A DNA stretch of 64,000 nt from the NCBI RefSeq assembly GCF_002575655.3, contig NC_053040.3, positions 462,320,780-462,384,779 on the forward strand, read 5' to 3'. A program made the position numbers and the translations under genes. The notes beneath the pieces were generated by a model that saw only the letters and a list, made by a program, of their open reading frames with translations, was not told where the DNA came from and ran no database searches. Shown here piece by piece: positions 23,925 to 35,136 of this stretch; the stretch's first letter is position 1, and every line of letters starts with the position of its first letter. This DNA comes from Aegilops tauschii subsp. strangulata (Eukaryota > Streptophyta > Magnoliopsida > Poales > Poaceae).

Positions 23925-24290
23925 CCCCCTGACCCCCCAACCCCGACACCACACCCCGACACCCGACCCCGACTCCACCCCGACACCCGACCCCCTAACC
24001 CCCTGACCCCGACACGACACCCCGACCCCCCGACCCCGAAACAGCACCCCGACCCCGACACGACACCCCGACCCCCGACACGACACCCCCGACAACCCGA
24101 CCCCGAGACCCCGACCCCGACCCCGACCCCGACACCCCGACCCCGAGCCTGACCCGACACCCCGACCCCGACACCGACACGGCACCCCGACCCCGACCCG
24201 GCACCCCGACCCGACACCCCGACCCCGAGACCCCGACCCCGACACGGCACCCCGACACCGACACGACACCCCGACCCCCGACACCTCCCG
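23925..24290 (+). repeat. CCCCGA-type minisatellite
   Basis: About 360 bp built from CCCCGA, CCCCGACA and CCCGACACGACA variants. Strong strand asymmetry (C-rich plus, G-rich minus) gives runs of G on the minus strand spaced every few bases. Long minus-strand frames across it are compositional. Confidence 0.95.
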
Positions 24291-24710
24291 AAAAGGTGTT
24301 CTTTGGCCTTCCAGAGGCCGACGGGGTCATATATTTGTGAATTATTAGTTAGGTCATATATTTTTCGATTTTGTTATGAAAAACATCATATATAATTGTG
24401 TTGATCGGGTAGTTTTAAATGTGCAGTTGTTTCATCGCTGCGAGGTTTGGTGTTCGACGACCTCGCCGTGCGTTTGACGAGCTCTGCCCCTTCGTTCGTG
24501 GGTGAGCACAAATGACATGTCCTCCTCCCCCATTAATTATTTGATCTATTCCGATGAAACTTGATAGCTAGCTATATATGTGTCTTGAATCATCAGTATG
24601 CGTAACCAATATGTGTCTCCCGTTCGAAAGCGTCATAGTTATAAATATGCATGCATTTGCATATTTATAACCTTGATTCTTTCGAATTGTCCAACGCTAT
24701 CCATGGACAG

Positions 24711-24928
24711 CCCGAGTATGTTTAGATTGGGTTCGTTTTCCCATATGCTTTGCTCCGGATCCGACGCATAAATTTCGTCAGTGCCTCCCCTGTTGTTCTC
24801 CGGGTACACATCCTCTCTGTTTATTGCAGAGACGTGTATCAAGAGAACAGCGGGGAGGTGCTACCGAAATTTTGCGTAGGATCCGGAGCATAGCATGGGA
24901 AAATGAACCCAATCTAAACATACACGGG
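24711..24928. repeat. Long imperfect inverted repeat (hairpin) in CACTA
   Basis: Arms 24711-24819 and 24827-24928 are inverted copies with a 7-base loop. Landmarks are TTTAGATTGGGTTCG paired with GAACCCAATCTAAA, and GCTCCGGATCC paired with GGATCCGGAGC. The right arm overlaps the decayed 5' part of the CACTA gene. The left arm keeps the same coding sequence open on the minus strand (24639-24842, with SDPEQSIWENEPN), so it is an inverted copy of an exon. Confidence 0.85.
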
Positions 24929-24929
24929 T

Positions 24930-26329
24930 GGGATTAGGACCTACCATTACCTATTCGAGACTACTACGCCTTGCGTGGTATCAAGAAGACCAAGCCGGCG
25001 TGCCGCGATAAGTTCCTAAGTAAGGAGCAGTACATGAAGGTAATTCTTAAGGCCTTCTACTTAAGTTCCTTCATTTAGTAATTCTTAGCCGTAGCGCTCA
25101 AGTTTCTATTTGCTAACTTAGGCGCCTCCGAGATGGTGTGTGGATCGGATGGATTGTTGGGAGCTGTTGGTCGATGAGTGGTGCTCAAAAGAATGGCTAG
25201 CCCTCCACAACGAGGCCAAGGACAAACGTGCCCAAATGGAAGGTGTGCCACACCATCAAGGCAGCTCCAACTTATATCAGTTCGGGCGCAACTAGGTATG
25301 TGGTTTGCTTCATGATTCATGCAATTCATTCATCATGCTAGCTTGAGCCCTTTAATTACTAATTTTCATTGTTTCTCTATTTCAGGCACGCTACAATAAG
25401 GTGGATAAGGTGCCAGAGGTGTACGACCTGTATGCCATGGCCCACACTGGCTCTTTCAAGAAAGTCAAGGCTTTCTCTCAATCTGACCTCGATGATGCAA
25501 ACAACTTCACCAACATCTCCTCCCACAACAAGCTCGTGAGATATAGAGATGAGGGGAAGGCGAGGAAAGGGGAGGACTTTAACCCGAGCCAGGGTCCCAT
25601 TGATCCAGAGCTGGTGATGATATCTGGTGGCGGGAGGTCCCATGGCTCCATAGCCATTGGAGATGGACTTATCCGTTGTCCTAGCACTCTCCCGGAGATC
25701 AAGGCGCGCCAGTCGAGCTCCGCTCCTGAGATAAGGCCTCGTGAACGGCCAGTGCAACTTGCCATCAAGGTTAGTGATACGTACTCAGTTATCTTTCTCC
25801 ATTACATTGTGTGCGCTTCCATCAATGATTACAAATGGTCATGTGAGTGGTGTTGCAGGCTGCTATACAGACTGAGAGAGATAGAACGGAGAAACTTCTG
25901 GCGGAGGCGGCGGAGAGGCAGCAGGAGATGGAGGAGAGGACGAGAAAGATGATGGAGGAGGAGAGGGCACGGAATGACATGCAGGCAAGGGCCATGTACG
26001 AGCTCCTTCTGGTAAGTTTCTTCTGCAGATTACTTGCTAGTCTTAACATTTGAGTCTCATTACTAACTAGTATGACTCTGTTCTGAAAACCAAATGTGCA
26101 GTCTGTGTGCGAGAAGTCCGGTCAGCCCGCTCCGCCGATGCCAGTGATTGCTCCTGGGAGCACGGTGAGTTTAATTTGAATGGACATTACTTGCTAGTCT
26201 TAACATTTGAGTGTCGTAATGCTAACGAGACATTGGAAATGATCTTTGGTGCAGCTTAACTCCAGAAACGCATCGCACGATCCTTCTCCAGGTAGCGGCA
26301 CTAGCCACCCCGCTCCTACACCTCCCTGA
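24930..26329 (+). pseudogene. CACTA accessory transposase-like gene (Ptta/En/Spm type), decayed
   Basis: Exons joined by GT-AG sites: about 24930-25039, 25122-25295, 25386-25769, 25859-26011, 26102-26164 and 26255-26329 (TGA). The product includes DLPLPIRDYYALRGIKKTK, then a segment around FKKVKAFSQSDLDD, then a Gln/Glu/Arg-rich helix (about 25860-26000) likely to form a coiled coil, and a Pro/Ser-rich tail. This layout fits the plant En/Spm transposase-associated family (Transposase_24-like). Exon 2 ends with an in-frame TAG (25293-25295) just before its donor site, and no intact start codon is seen upstream. Without a search the family match is from pattern recognition. Confidence 0.65.
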
Positions 26330-26550
26330 TCACGGTAAGTTTCTCTAGTGTTTTGCTTAACAAATGCATAAAGACCTAGACTTAGCTTTATTTCCTCCAA
26401 TATGCTTACCATAATGACCTAGAGTTAGCTTCTTTTCCTCCAAAATGACTTAATAAGCTTACTGACCTCATAAACCATTCATTTTACCTAAGTTAGCTCT
26501 AAAACGATATGTACTTAGCTAACTTACGTCAAAAATTGCATAATTAGCTC

Positions 26551-27024
26551 ATAAACGACCCATTTCACCTAGGTTAACTCATAAACGACCCATTTCACCT
26601 AGGTTAGCTCATAAACGACCCATTTCACCTAGGTTAGCTCATAAACGATCCATTTCACCTAGGTTAGCTCATAAACGATCCATTTCACCTAACTTAGCTC
26701 ATAAACGACCCATTTCACCTAGGTTAACTCATAAACGACCCATTTCACCTAGGTTAGCTCATAAACGACCAGGTTAGCTCATAAACGACCCATTTCACCT
26801 AGGTTAGCTCATAAACGATCCATTTCACCTAGGTTAGCTCATAAACGATCCATTTCACCTAACTTAGCTCATAAACGATCCATTTCACCTAACATAGCTC
26901 ATAAACGATCCATTTCACCTAGGTTAGCTAATAAACGATCCATTTCACCTAAGTTAGCTCATAAACGATCCATTTCAACTAATTTAGCTCATAAATGATC
27001 CAGTTCACCTAAGTTAGCTAATAA
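26551..27024 (+). repeat. Tandem array of a 30-bp unit, about 16 copies
   Basis: The unit contains CTCATAAACGACCCATTTCA followed by CCTAGGTTAG. The period is exactly 30 bp over most of the array, with one shortened unit near 26770. It lies 3' of the CACTA gene. Units abut with no unique spacers. Confidence 0.95.
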
Positions 27025-27429
27025 ATGGCATATACTTCTTCTTCTAGTCTTCTTCTTCTTCTTCTATTCTTGTTCTTCTAGTCTAATTCTTCTTCTAGTC
27101 TTCTTTTTCTAACTTTCTTATTTGTCATTTTGCAGGTTTCGTTCACTTCACGGAAGCCAGCTTTCTATGATGGATTGCTTGTTTTTTCCTTTGATGCACT
27201 TCTTGTATTCTGCTCGCTTGCTATGATGAAACTAGATTGCTATGATGAAACTTTGCATATTGTAATATGTATGGATCGATGGAACTATGTGCAACCTACT
27301 ATGTATGTATGGATATATATGTGCTGGATATTTATTATGTTGGATATATATGTGCTGGCTCCTGTGATATATTTGCTGTGATATATTTCCTGTGATAATT
27401 GTTGGATATAAGAAAAACAGAATAAAAAG

Positions 27430-27978
27430 AGGCAGTGCAGGCTCTTTGCCGTCCGCCGCGGACGGCAAAGACACCTTTGCCATAGGCGGCAGACGGCAAA
27501 GGGGGCACGTGGCGCCCACCTGTGCTTCCTGAGAGATGGACCATTTGGCAAATTTGCCTACCGTGGCGGACGACAAAGCTAAGCTGACGGCAAAGACTTT
27601 GCCTTTGCCGTCCGCTGTGGCAGACGGCAAAAAACAGCGGGCGCTGACGCATTGCTGACGTCAACTAGCGGACGGCAAAGAGGCGCTCAAATTTGCCGTC
27701 CGCTGGCGGACGGCAAAGGCCGCCGTTAGCCGCCTAACGGACTAACGCTGGCGGACGTCCAGTATTTTTGCCGTCCTTCCTCTTTGTCGTCCGCCGCTGT
27801 AGGCAAAGGACTCTTTGCCGTCCGCCATAAAAAGCAGACGGCAAAGGACCTGTTTACCGTAGCCTACTTTGCCGGAGCCTTTTGCCGTCCGCCGCTGACG
27901 GCAAAGGCCTTTGCCGTCCGCCGTTCGAGCCTTTGCCGTTCGCCGTGGCAGACGGCAAAATAGCTGTTTCCTGTACTG
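27430..27978 (+). repeat. Right subterminal repeats and terminal inverted repeat of CACTA
   Basis: More than a dozen TTTGCCGTCCGC / GCGGACGGCAAAG motifs in both orientations, ending GGCAAAATAGCTG...GTACTG next to the TCT duplication. Confidence 0.85.
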
Positions 27979-28359
27979 TCTTAGCCGTGTGCGATGCCCC
28001 CTCCACCATATTACACCTCGATAATATCATAGCGGTGCTTAGGCGAAGCCCTGCGTCGGTAGAACATCATCATCGTCACCACGCCGTCGTGCTGACGAAA
28101 CTCTCCCTCAACACTCGGCTTGATCGGAGTTCGAGGGACGTCATCGAGTTGTACGTGTGCTGAACTCGGAGGTGCCGTGCGTTCGGTACTTGATCGGTCG
28201 GATCGTGAAGACGTACGACTACATCAACCGCGTTGTGTTAACGCTTCCGCTTCCGCTCTACGAGGGTACGTGGACAACACTCTCCCCTGTCGTTGCTATG
28301 CATCACCATGATCTTGCGTGTGCGTAGGAATTTTTTTGAAATTACTACGTTCCCCAACA

Positions 28360-30047
28360 TATTATTCATGCTAGAATTGTATTAACCGGAAACATAATAC
28401 ATGTGCGAATACATAGACAAACACAGTGTCACTAGTATGCCTCTACTAGACTAGCTCGTTGATCAAAGATGGCTGAGTTTCCTAGCCATATACATGAGTT
28501 GTCATTTGATTAACAGAATCACATCATTAGGAGAATGATGTGATTGACTTGACCCATTCCGTTAGCCTAGCACTTGATCGTTTAGTATGTTGCTATTCCT
28601 TTCTTCATGACTTACACATGTTCCGATGACTATGAGATTATGCAACTCCCGTTTACCGGAGGAACACTTTGTGTGCTACCAAACGTCACAACGTAACTGC
28701 GTGATTATAAAGGTGCTCTACAGGTGTCTCCGAAGGTACTTGTTGAGTTGGCGTATTTCGATATTAGGATTTGTCACTCCGATTGTCGGAGAGGTATCTC
28801 TGGGCCCACTCGGTAATACACATCACTATAAGCCTTGCAAGCATTGTAACTAATGAGTTAGTTGCGGGATGATGTATTACGGAATGAGTAAAGAGACTTG
28901 CCGGTAACGAGATTGAACTAGGTATTGAGATACCGACGATCGAATCTCGGGCAAGTAACATACCGATGACAAAGGGAACAACGTATGTTGTCATGCGGTT
29001 TGACCGATAAAGATCTTCGTAGAATATGTAGGAGCCAATATGAACATCCAGGTTCCGCTATTGGTTATTGACCGGAGACGTGTCTCGGTCATGTCTACAT
29101 AGTTATCGAACCCGTAGGGTCCGCACGCTTAAAGTTCGGTGACGATTTGTATTATGAGTTTATGTGTTTTGATGTACCGAAGGTAGTTTGGAGTCCCGGA
29201 TGAGATCGGGGACATGACGAGGAGTCTCAAAATGGTCGAGACGTAAAGATCGATATATTGGACGACTATATTCGGACATCGGAAAGGTTCCGAGTAATTC
29301 GGTTATTTTTCGGAGTACCGGAGAGTTACGGGAATTCGCCGGGGAGTATATGGGCCTTATTGGGCTTTAGGGGAAAGAGAGAGGGGAGGCTGCCCCCCCC
29401 CCCCCCCCGCCAGGCTTAGTCTGAATTGGACTAGGGAGAGGGACGGCGCCCCCTCCTTCCTTCTCTTCTCTTTTCCCTTTCCTTCTCTCCTACTCCTACT
29501 CCTTGGAAGGGCTCCTAGTTCTACTACGAAAGGGGGAATCCTACTCCCGGTGGGAGTAGGACTCCCCTAGGGCGCGCCATAGAGAGGGCCGACCCTCCCC
29601 CTCCTCCACTCCTTTATATACGGGGGAGGGGGCACCCCATAGACACAACAATTGATCTGTTGATCTCTTAGCCGTGTGCGGTGCCCCCCTCCACCATATT
29701 ACACCTCGATAATATCGTAGCGGTGCTTAGGCGAAGCCCTGCGTCGGTAGCATCATCATCACCGTCATCACGCCGTCGTGCTGACGGAACTCTCCCTCGA
29801 AGCTCTGCTGGATCGGAGTTTGTGGGACGTCATCGAGCTGAACGTGTGCTGAACTCGGAGGTGCCGTGCGTTCGGTACTTGGATCGGTCGGATCGTGAAG
29901 ACATACGACTACATCAACCGCATTGTCATAACGCTTCCGCTTTCGGTCTACGAGGTTCGTGGACACACTCTCCCCTCTCGTTGCTATGCATCACCATGAT
30001 CCTGTGTGTGCGTAGGAAATTTTTTGATATTACTACGTTCCCCAACA
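28360..30047 (+). repeat. Copia copy 1, 5' LTR: remainder
   Basis: Resumes with TATTA then TTCATGCTAGAATTG and ends CGTTCCCCAACA at 30047. TTTATATA at 29613-29620 and an imperfect 14-bp-arm palindrome at 29535-29565. With 21082-21153 it makes about 1755 bp, close to the 1747-bp 3' LTR. Confidence 0.88.
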
Positions 30048-30048
30048 G

Positions 30049-30061
30049 TGGCATCCGAGCC
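30049..30061 (+). other. Primer-binding site of Copia copy 1
   Basis: TGGCATCCGAGCC follows the LTR by one base. It resembles the initiator-tRNA-Met primer site used by this family, with two mismatches. About 1.3 kb of AT-rich leader with no clear gene follows (30062-31339). Confidence 0.7.
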
Positions 30062-31339
30062 AGTTTTATGCGTACATGTTATATGCACGAGTAGAACACA
30101 AGTGAGTTGTGGGTGATACAAGTCATACTTCTTACCAGCATGTCACACTTTGGTTCGGCGGTATTGTTGGATGAAGCGGCCCGGACCGACATTACGCGTA
30201 CGCTTACGCGAGACTGGTTTTACCGCCGTGCCTTGCACACGGGTGACTAGCGGGTGTCAGTTTCTCCAACTTTAGTTGAACCGAGTGTGGCTACTCCCGG
30301 TCCTTGAGAAGGTTAAAACAACACTAACTTGACGAACTATCGTTGTGGTTTTTGATGCGTAGGTAAGAACGGTTCTTGCTCAGCCCGTAGCAGCCACGTA
30401 AAACTTGCAACAACAAAGTAGAGGACGTCTAACTTGTTTTTGCAGGGCATGTTGTGATGTGCTATGGTCAAGACGTGATGAAATATAAGTGTTTGTATGA
30501 GATGATCATGTTTTGTTGAAGTTATCGGCAACTGGCAGAAGCCTTATGGTTGTCTCTTTATTGCATAAGATGGAAGCGCCAGATAATTGCTTTACTTTAT
30601 CGCTATGCGATAGCAATAGTTGCAAGAGCAATAGTTGGCGAGACGACCATATGACGACACATTGATATAGATCAAGATGATGGAGATCATGGTTTCATGC
30701 CGGTGACGATGGAGATCATGACGATGCTTTGGAGATGGAGATCAAAGGCACAAGATGATGATGGCCATATCATGTCACATATTTTGATTGCATGTGATGT
30801 TTATCTTTTATACATCTTATTTTGCTTAGTTTGGCGGTAGCATTATAAGATGATCTCTCACTAAATTTCAAGGTATAAGTGTTCTCCCTGAGTATGCACC
30901 GTTGCGAAAGTTCTTCGTGCTGAGACACCACGTGATGATCGGGTGTGATAAGCTCTACGTTCAAATACAATGGGTGCAAGACAGTTTTGCACACGCGGAA
31001 TACTCAGGTTAAACTTGACGAGCCTAGCATATGCAGATATGGCCTCGGAACACTGAGACCGAAAGGTCGAGCGTGAATCATATAGAGGATATGATCAACA
31101 TAGTGATATTCACCATTGAAAACTACACCATCTCACGTGATGATCGGACATGGTTTAGTTGATATGGATCACGTGATCACTTAGATGATTAGAGGGATGT
31201 CTATCTAAGTGGGAGTTCTTAAGTAATATGATTAATTGAACTTTAATTTATCATGAACCTTGTCCTGATAGTATTTTGGAAATAATGTGTAGATCACTAG
31301 CTCGCGTTGTTGCTTCCCTATGTTTTATATGTGTTCCTA

Positions 31340-32130
31340 GAGAAAACTATGTTGAAAAATGTTAGTAGCAATGTTGCGGACTTGGTCCGTGATCTGAGGA
31401 TTATCCTCATTGCTGCACAGAAGAATTATATACTTGATGCACCGCTAGGTGACGGACCTATTGCAGGAGCATATGCAGACGTTATGAACGTTTGGCAAAG
31501 CTCGGTATGATGACTACTTGATAGTTTAGTGCATCATGCTTTACGGCTAAGAATCGGGGCTTCAAAGACGTTTTGAACGCCACGGAGCATATGAGATGTT
31601 CCAAGAGTTGAAATTAGTATTTCAGACTCATGCCCATGTCGAAAGGTATGAGACCTTTGACAAGTACTTTGCCTACAAGATGGAGGAGAATAGCTCAGCT
31701 AGTGAGCATGTGCTCAGAATGTCTGAGTACTACAATCACTTGAATCAAGTGGGATTTAATCTTCCAGATAAGATAGTGATTGACCGAGTTATCTAGACAC
31801 TATCACCAAGTTACTAGAACTTCATGATGAACTATAATATGCAAGGGATAACAGAAACGATTCCCAAGCTCTTCGTGATGCTGAAATCAACGAAGGTAGT
31901 AATCAAGAAAAGCATCAAGTGTTGATGGTTGACAAGACCACTAGTTTCAAGAAAAGGGCAAAGGGAAGAAAGGGGAACTTCAAAAAGAATGGCAAGCAAG
32001 TTGCCGCTCCCGTGAAGAAGCCCAAAGCTAGACCCAAGCCTGAAACTGAGTGCTTCTACTGCAAAAAAAATAGTCGCTGGAAGTGGAACTGCCCCTAGAT
32101 ACTTGGCGGACAAGAAGGATGGCAAAGTGA
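31340..32130 (+). pseudogene. Gag remnant of Copia copy 1
   Basis: Fragments in different frames: SNVADLVRDLRIILIAAQK near 31370, FQTHAHVERYETFDKYFA with EHVLRMSEYYNHLNQVGF (31619-31795, Copia gag helices), and a zinc-knuckle remnant near 32050 (ECFYC, then W-W-N-C) whose His codon has become Arg. At least two stops and a frameshift separate them. Confidence 0.75.
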
Positions 32131-32149
32131 TAAAGGTATATTTGATATA

Positions 32150-33790
32150 CATGTTATTGATGTGTACTTTACTAGTGTTTATAGCAACCCCTCGGTATTT
32201 GATACTGGTTCAGTTTCTCAGAGTAGTAACTCGAAACGGGAGTTGCAAAATAAACAGAGACTAGTTATGGGCGAAGTGACGATGTGTGTTGGAAGCGGTT
32301 CCAAGATTGATATGATCATCATCGCACACTCCCTATACTTTCGGGATTAGTGTTCAACCTAAATAAGTGTTATTTGGTGTTTGCGTTGAGCATGAATATG
32401 ATTTGATCATGTTTATTGCAATACGGTTATTCATTTAAGTTAGAGAATAATTGTTGTTCTGTTTACATGAATAAAACCTTCTATGGTCATACACCCAATG
32501 AAAATGGTTTGTTGGATCTCGATCGTAGTGATACACATATTCATAATATTGAAGCCAAAAGATGTAAAGTTAATAATGATAGTGCAACTTATTTGTGGCA
32601 CTGCCGTTTAGGTCATATTGGTGTAAAGCACATGAAGAAACTCCATGCTGATGGGATTTTGGAATCACTTGATTCTGAATCACTTGATGCTTGCGAACCA
32701 TGCCTTATGGGCAAGATGACTAAGACTCCGTTCTTCGGAACAATGGAGCGAGCAACTGACTTATTGGAAATAATACATACTTATTTATGCGATCTGATGA
32801 GTGTTGAGGCTCGCGGCGGGTATCGTTATTTTCTAACCTTCACAAATGATTTGAGCAGATATAGGTATATCTACTTGATGAAACATAAGTCTGAAACATT
32901 TGAAAAGTTTATATAATTTCAGAGTGAAGTGGAAAATCATCGTAACAAGAAAATAGATTTTCTACGAGTTTGGTCTTCATTTGAAACAATGCGGAATAGT
33001 TTCGCAACTCACGCCACCTGGAACACCACAGCGTAATGGTGTGTCCGAACATCATAACCATACTTTATTAGATATGGTGCAATCTATGATGTCTCTTACC
33101 GATTTACCACTATCGTTTCGGGGTTATGCATTAGAGACAGCTACATTCACGTTAAATAGGGCACCATCTAAATCCGTTGAGACGACACCATATGAACTGT
33201 GGTTTGGCAAGAAACCAAAGTTGTCGTTTCTTAAAGTTTGGGGTTGCGATGCTTATGTGAAAAAGTTTCATCCTGATAAGCTCAAACCCAAATCGGAGAA
33301 GTGTGTCCTCATAGGATACCCAAACAGAAAATATTGGGTACACCTTCTATCACAGATTCGAAGGGAAGACATTTGTTGCTAAGAATGGATCCTTTCTAGA
33401 GAAGGAGTTTCTCTCGAAAGAAGTGAGTGCGAGGAAAGTAGAACTTGATGAGGTAACTGTACCTGCTCCCTTATTCGAAAGTAGTTCATCAAAGAAATCT
33501 GTTCCTGTGACTCCTACACCAATTAGTGAGGAAGCTAATGATGATGATCATGTAACTTCAGATCAAGTTACTACCAAACCTCGTAGGACAACCAAAGTGA
33601 GATCCACACCAGAGTGGTACGGTAATCCTGTTCTGGAGGACATGTTACTTGACCATGACGAACCTACGAACTATGAGGAAGCGATGATGAGCCCAGATTC
33701 CGCGAAATGGCTTGAGGCCATGAAATCTGAGATGGGATCCATGTATGAGAACAAAGTGTGGACTTTGGTTGGCTTGCCCGATGATCGGTA
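32150..33790 (+). pseudogene. Protease-integrase region remnant of Copia copy 1
   Basis: The gag-pre-integrase segment is clear (LWHCRLGHIGVKHMKKLHADG, 32590-32660, with its His residues), followed by CEPCLMGKMTKTPF. The integrase core follows (YFLTFTNDLSRYRYIYLMKHK), with a stop near 32915 and a further segment TPQRNGVSEHHNHTLLDMV at 33018-33076. The linker at 33423-33791 contains DEPTNYEEAMM just before RT. The first catalytic Asp of the core is in a degraded stretch. Confidence 0.8.
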
Positions 33791-33794
33791 AGCC

Positions 33795-34980
33795 ATAGAA
33801 AATAAATGGATCTTCAAGAGGAAGACGGACGCTGATAGTAGTGTTACTATCTACAAAGCTAGACTTGTCAAAAAAGGTTTTTGACAAAGTTCAAGGTGTT
33901 GACTACGATGAGATTTTCTCACTCGTAGCGATGCTTAAGTCTGTCCGAATCATGTTAGCAAATTGCCACATTTTATGAAATCTGGCAAATGGATGTCAAA
34001 ACTACATTCCTTAATGGATTTCTGAAAGAAGAGTTGTATATGATGCAACCAGAAGGTTTTGTCGATCCTAAAGATGCTAACAAAATGTGCAAGCTCCAGC
34101 GATCCATCTATGGACTGGTGCAAGCATCTCGGAGTTGGAATATACGCTTTGATGAGTTGATCAAAGCAGATAGTTTTATACAAACTTGTGGTGAAGCCTG
34201 TATATATTTACAAGAAAGTGAGTGGGAGCACTACAGCATTTCTGATAAGTATATGTGAATGACATATTGTTGATCGGAAATAATGTAGAATATTCTGGAA
34301 AGCATAAAGGAGTATTTGAACGGAGTTTTTCGAAGAAAGACCTCGGTAAAGCTGTTTACATACTGAGCATCAAGATCTATAGAGATAGATCAAGACGCTT
34401 GATAAGTCTTTTCAATGAGTACATACCTTGACAAGATTTTGAAGTAGTTCAAAACGAAACAGTCAAAGAAAGAGTTCTTGCCTGTATTACAAGGTGTGAA
34501 ATTGAGTAAGACTCAAAATCCCGACCACGGCAGAAGATAGAAAGAGAATGAAAGTCATTCCCTATGCCTCAGCCATAGGTTCTATAAAGTATGCCATGCT
34601 GTGTACCAGGTCTATTGTATACCCTACACTGAGTTTGGCAAGGGAGTACAATAGTGATCTAGGAGTAGATCACTGAACAACGGTCAAAATTATCCTTAGA
34701 GGAATAAGGATATGTTTCTCAATTATGGAGGTGACAAAAGGTTCGTCGTAGAGGGTTACGTCGATGCAAGTTTTGACACCGATCCAGATGACTCTAAAGT
34801 CTCAATCTGGATACATATTGAAAGTGGGAGCAATTAGCTAGAGTATCTCCGTGCAGAGCATTGTTGACATAGAAATTTGCAAAATACATACGGATCTGAA
34901 TATGGCAGACCCGTTGACTAAACTTCTCTCACAAGCAAAACATGATCACACCTTAGTACTCTTTGGGTGTTAATCACATA
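33795..34980 (+). pseudogene. Reverse transcriptase-RNase H remnant of Copia copy 1
   Basis: The Copia RT domain can be read at 33989-34258 ([33 protein letters not shown]). The catalytic box that follows in another frame reads YVNDILLIG at about 34250-34276, with Asn in place of the first Asp of the usual YVDD. RNase H traces lie near 34560-34960 (for example around the AATATGGCAGACCCGTTGAC segment). Many stops; inactive. Confidence 0.75.
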
Positions 34981-35136
34981 GCGATGTGAACTAGATTATT
35001 GACTCTAGTAAACCCTTTGGGTGTTGGTCACATGGCGATGTGAACTATGGGTGCTAATCACATGATGATGTGAACTATTGATGTTAATCACATGGTGATG
35101 TGATCTAGATTATTGACTCTAGTGCAAGTGAGAGAC

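Larger units (their letters stand above)
22473..27978 (+). mobile_element. CACTA (En/Spm, DTC) DNA transposon
   Basis: Left end CACTACTGGAATAAGCTA; right end reads in reverse CAGTACAGGAAACAGCTA, an imperfect terminal inverted repeat with the outermost bases altered on the right. The 3-bp target duplication TCT occupies 22470-22472 and 27979-27981. Subterminal GACGGCAAAG repeats occur on both sides. It carries one decayed gene of the Ptta/En/Spm accessory class and no recognisable main (TNPD-type) transposase, so it is non-autonomous. Length 5506 bp. Confidence 0.9.
21154..28359 (+). repeat. Solo LTR of the same Copia family nested in the Copia 5' LTR
   Basis: Starts TGAAGGAAATATGCC at 21154 and ends TTCCCCAACA at 28359, with TATTA on both sides (21149-21153 and 28360-28364). 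Without the CACTA insertion and its 3-bp duplication it is about 1.7 kb. TTTATATA at 22416-22423 is the core promoter, with a perfect 14-bp-arm palindrome at 22341-22371 upstream. It looks like a tandem duplication at first sight, but the TSD shows a true insertion. Confidence 0.88.

Noticed and set aside
23544..24284. Long minus-strand ORFs of poly-Leu, poly-Phe, poly-Ser and Gly/Val/Arg repeats
   Set aside because: They are the six-frame translation of the GAA and CCCCGA arrays; no start context, splice pattern or conserved motif.
26551..27024. CRISPR-like regular direct repeats
   Set aside because: The 30-bp units are contiguous with no unique spacers, lie inside a plant transposon, and the context is eukaryotic.
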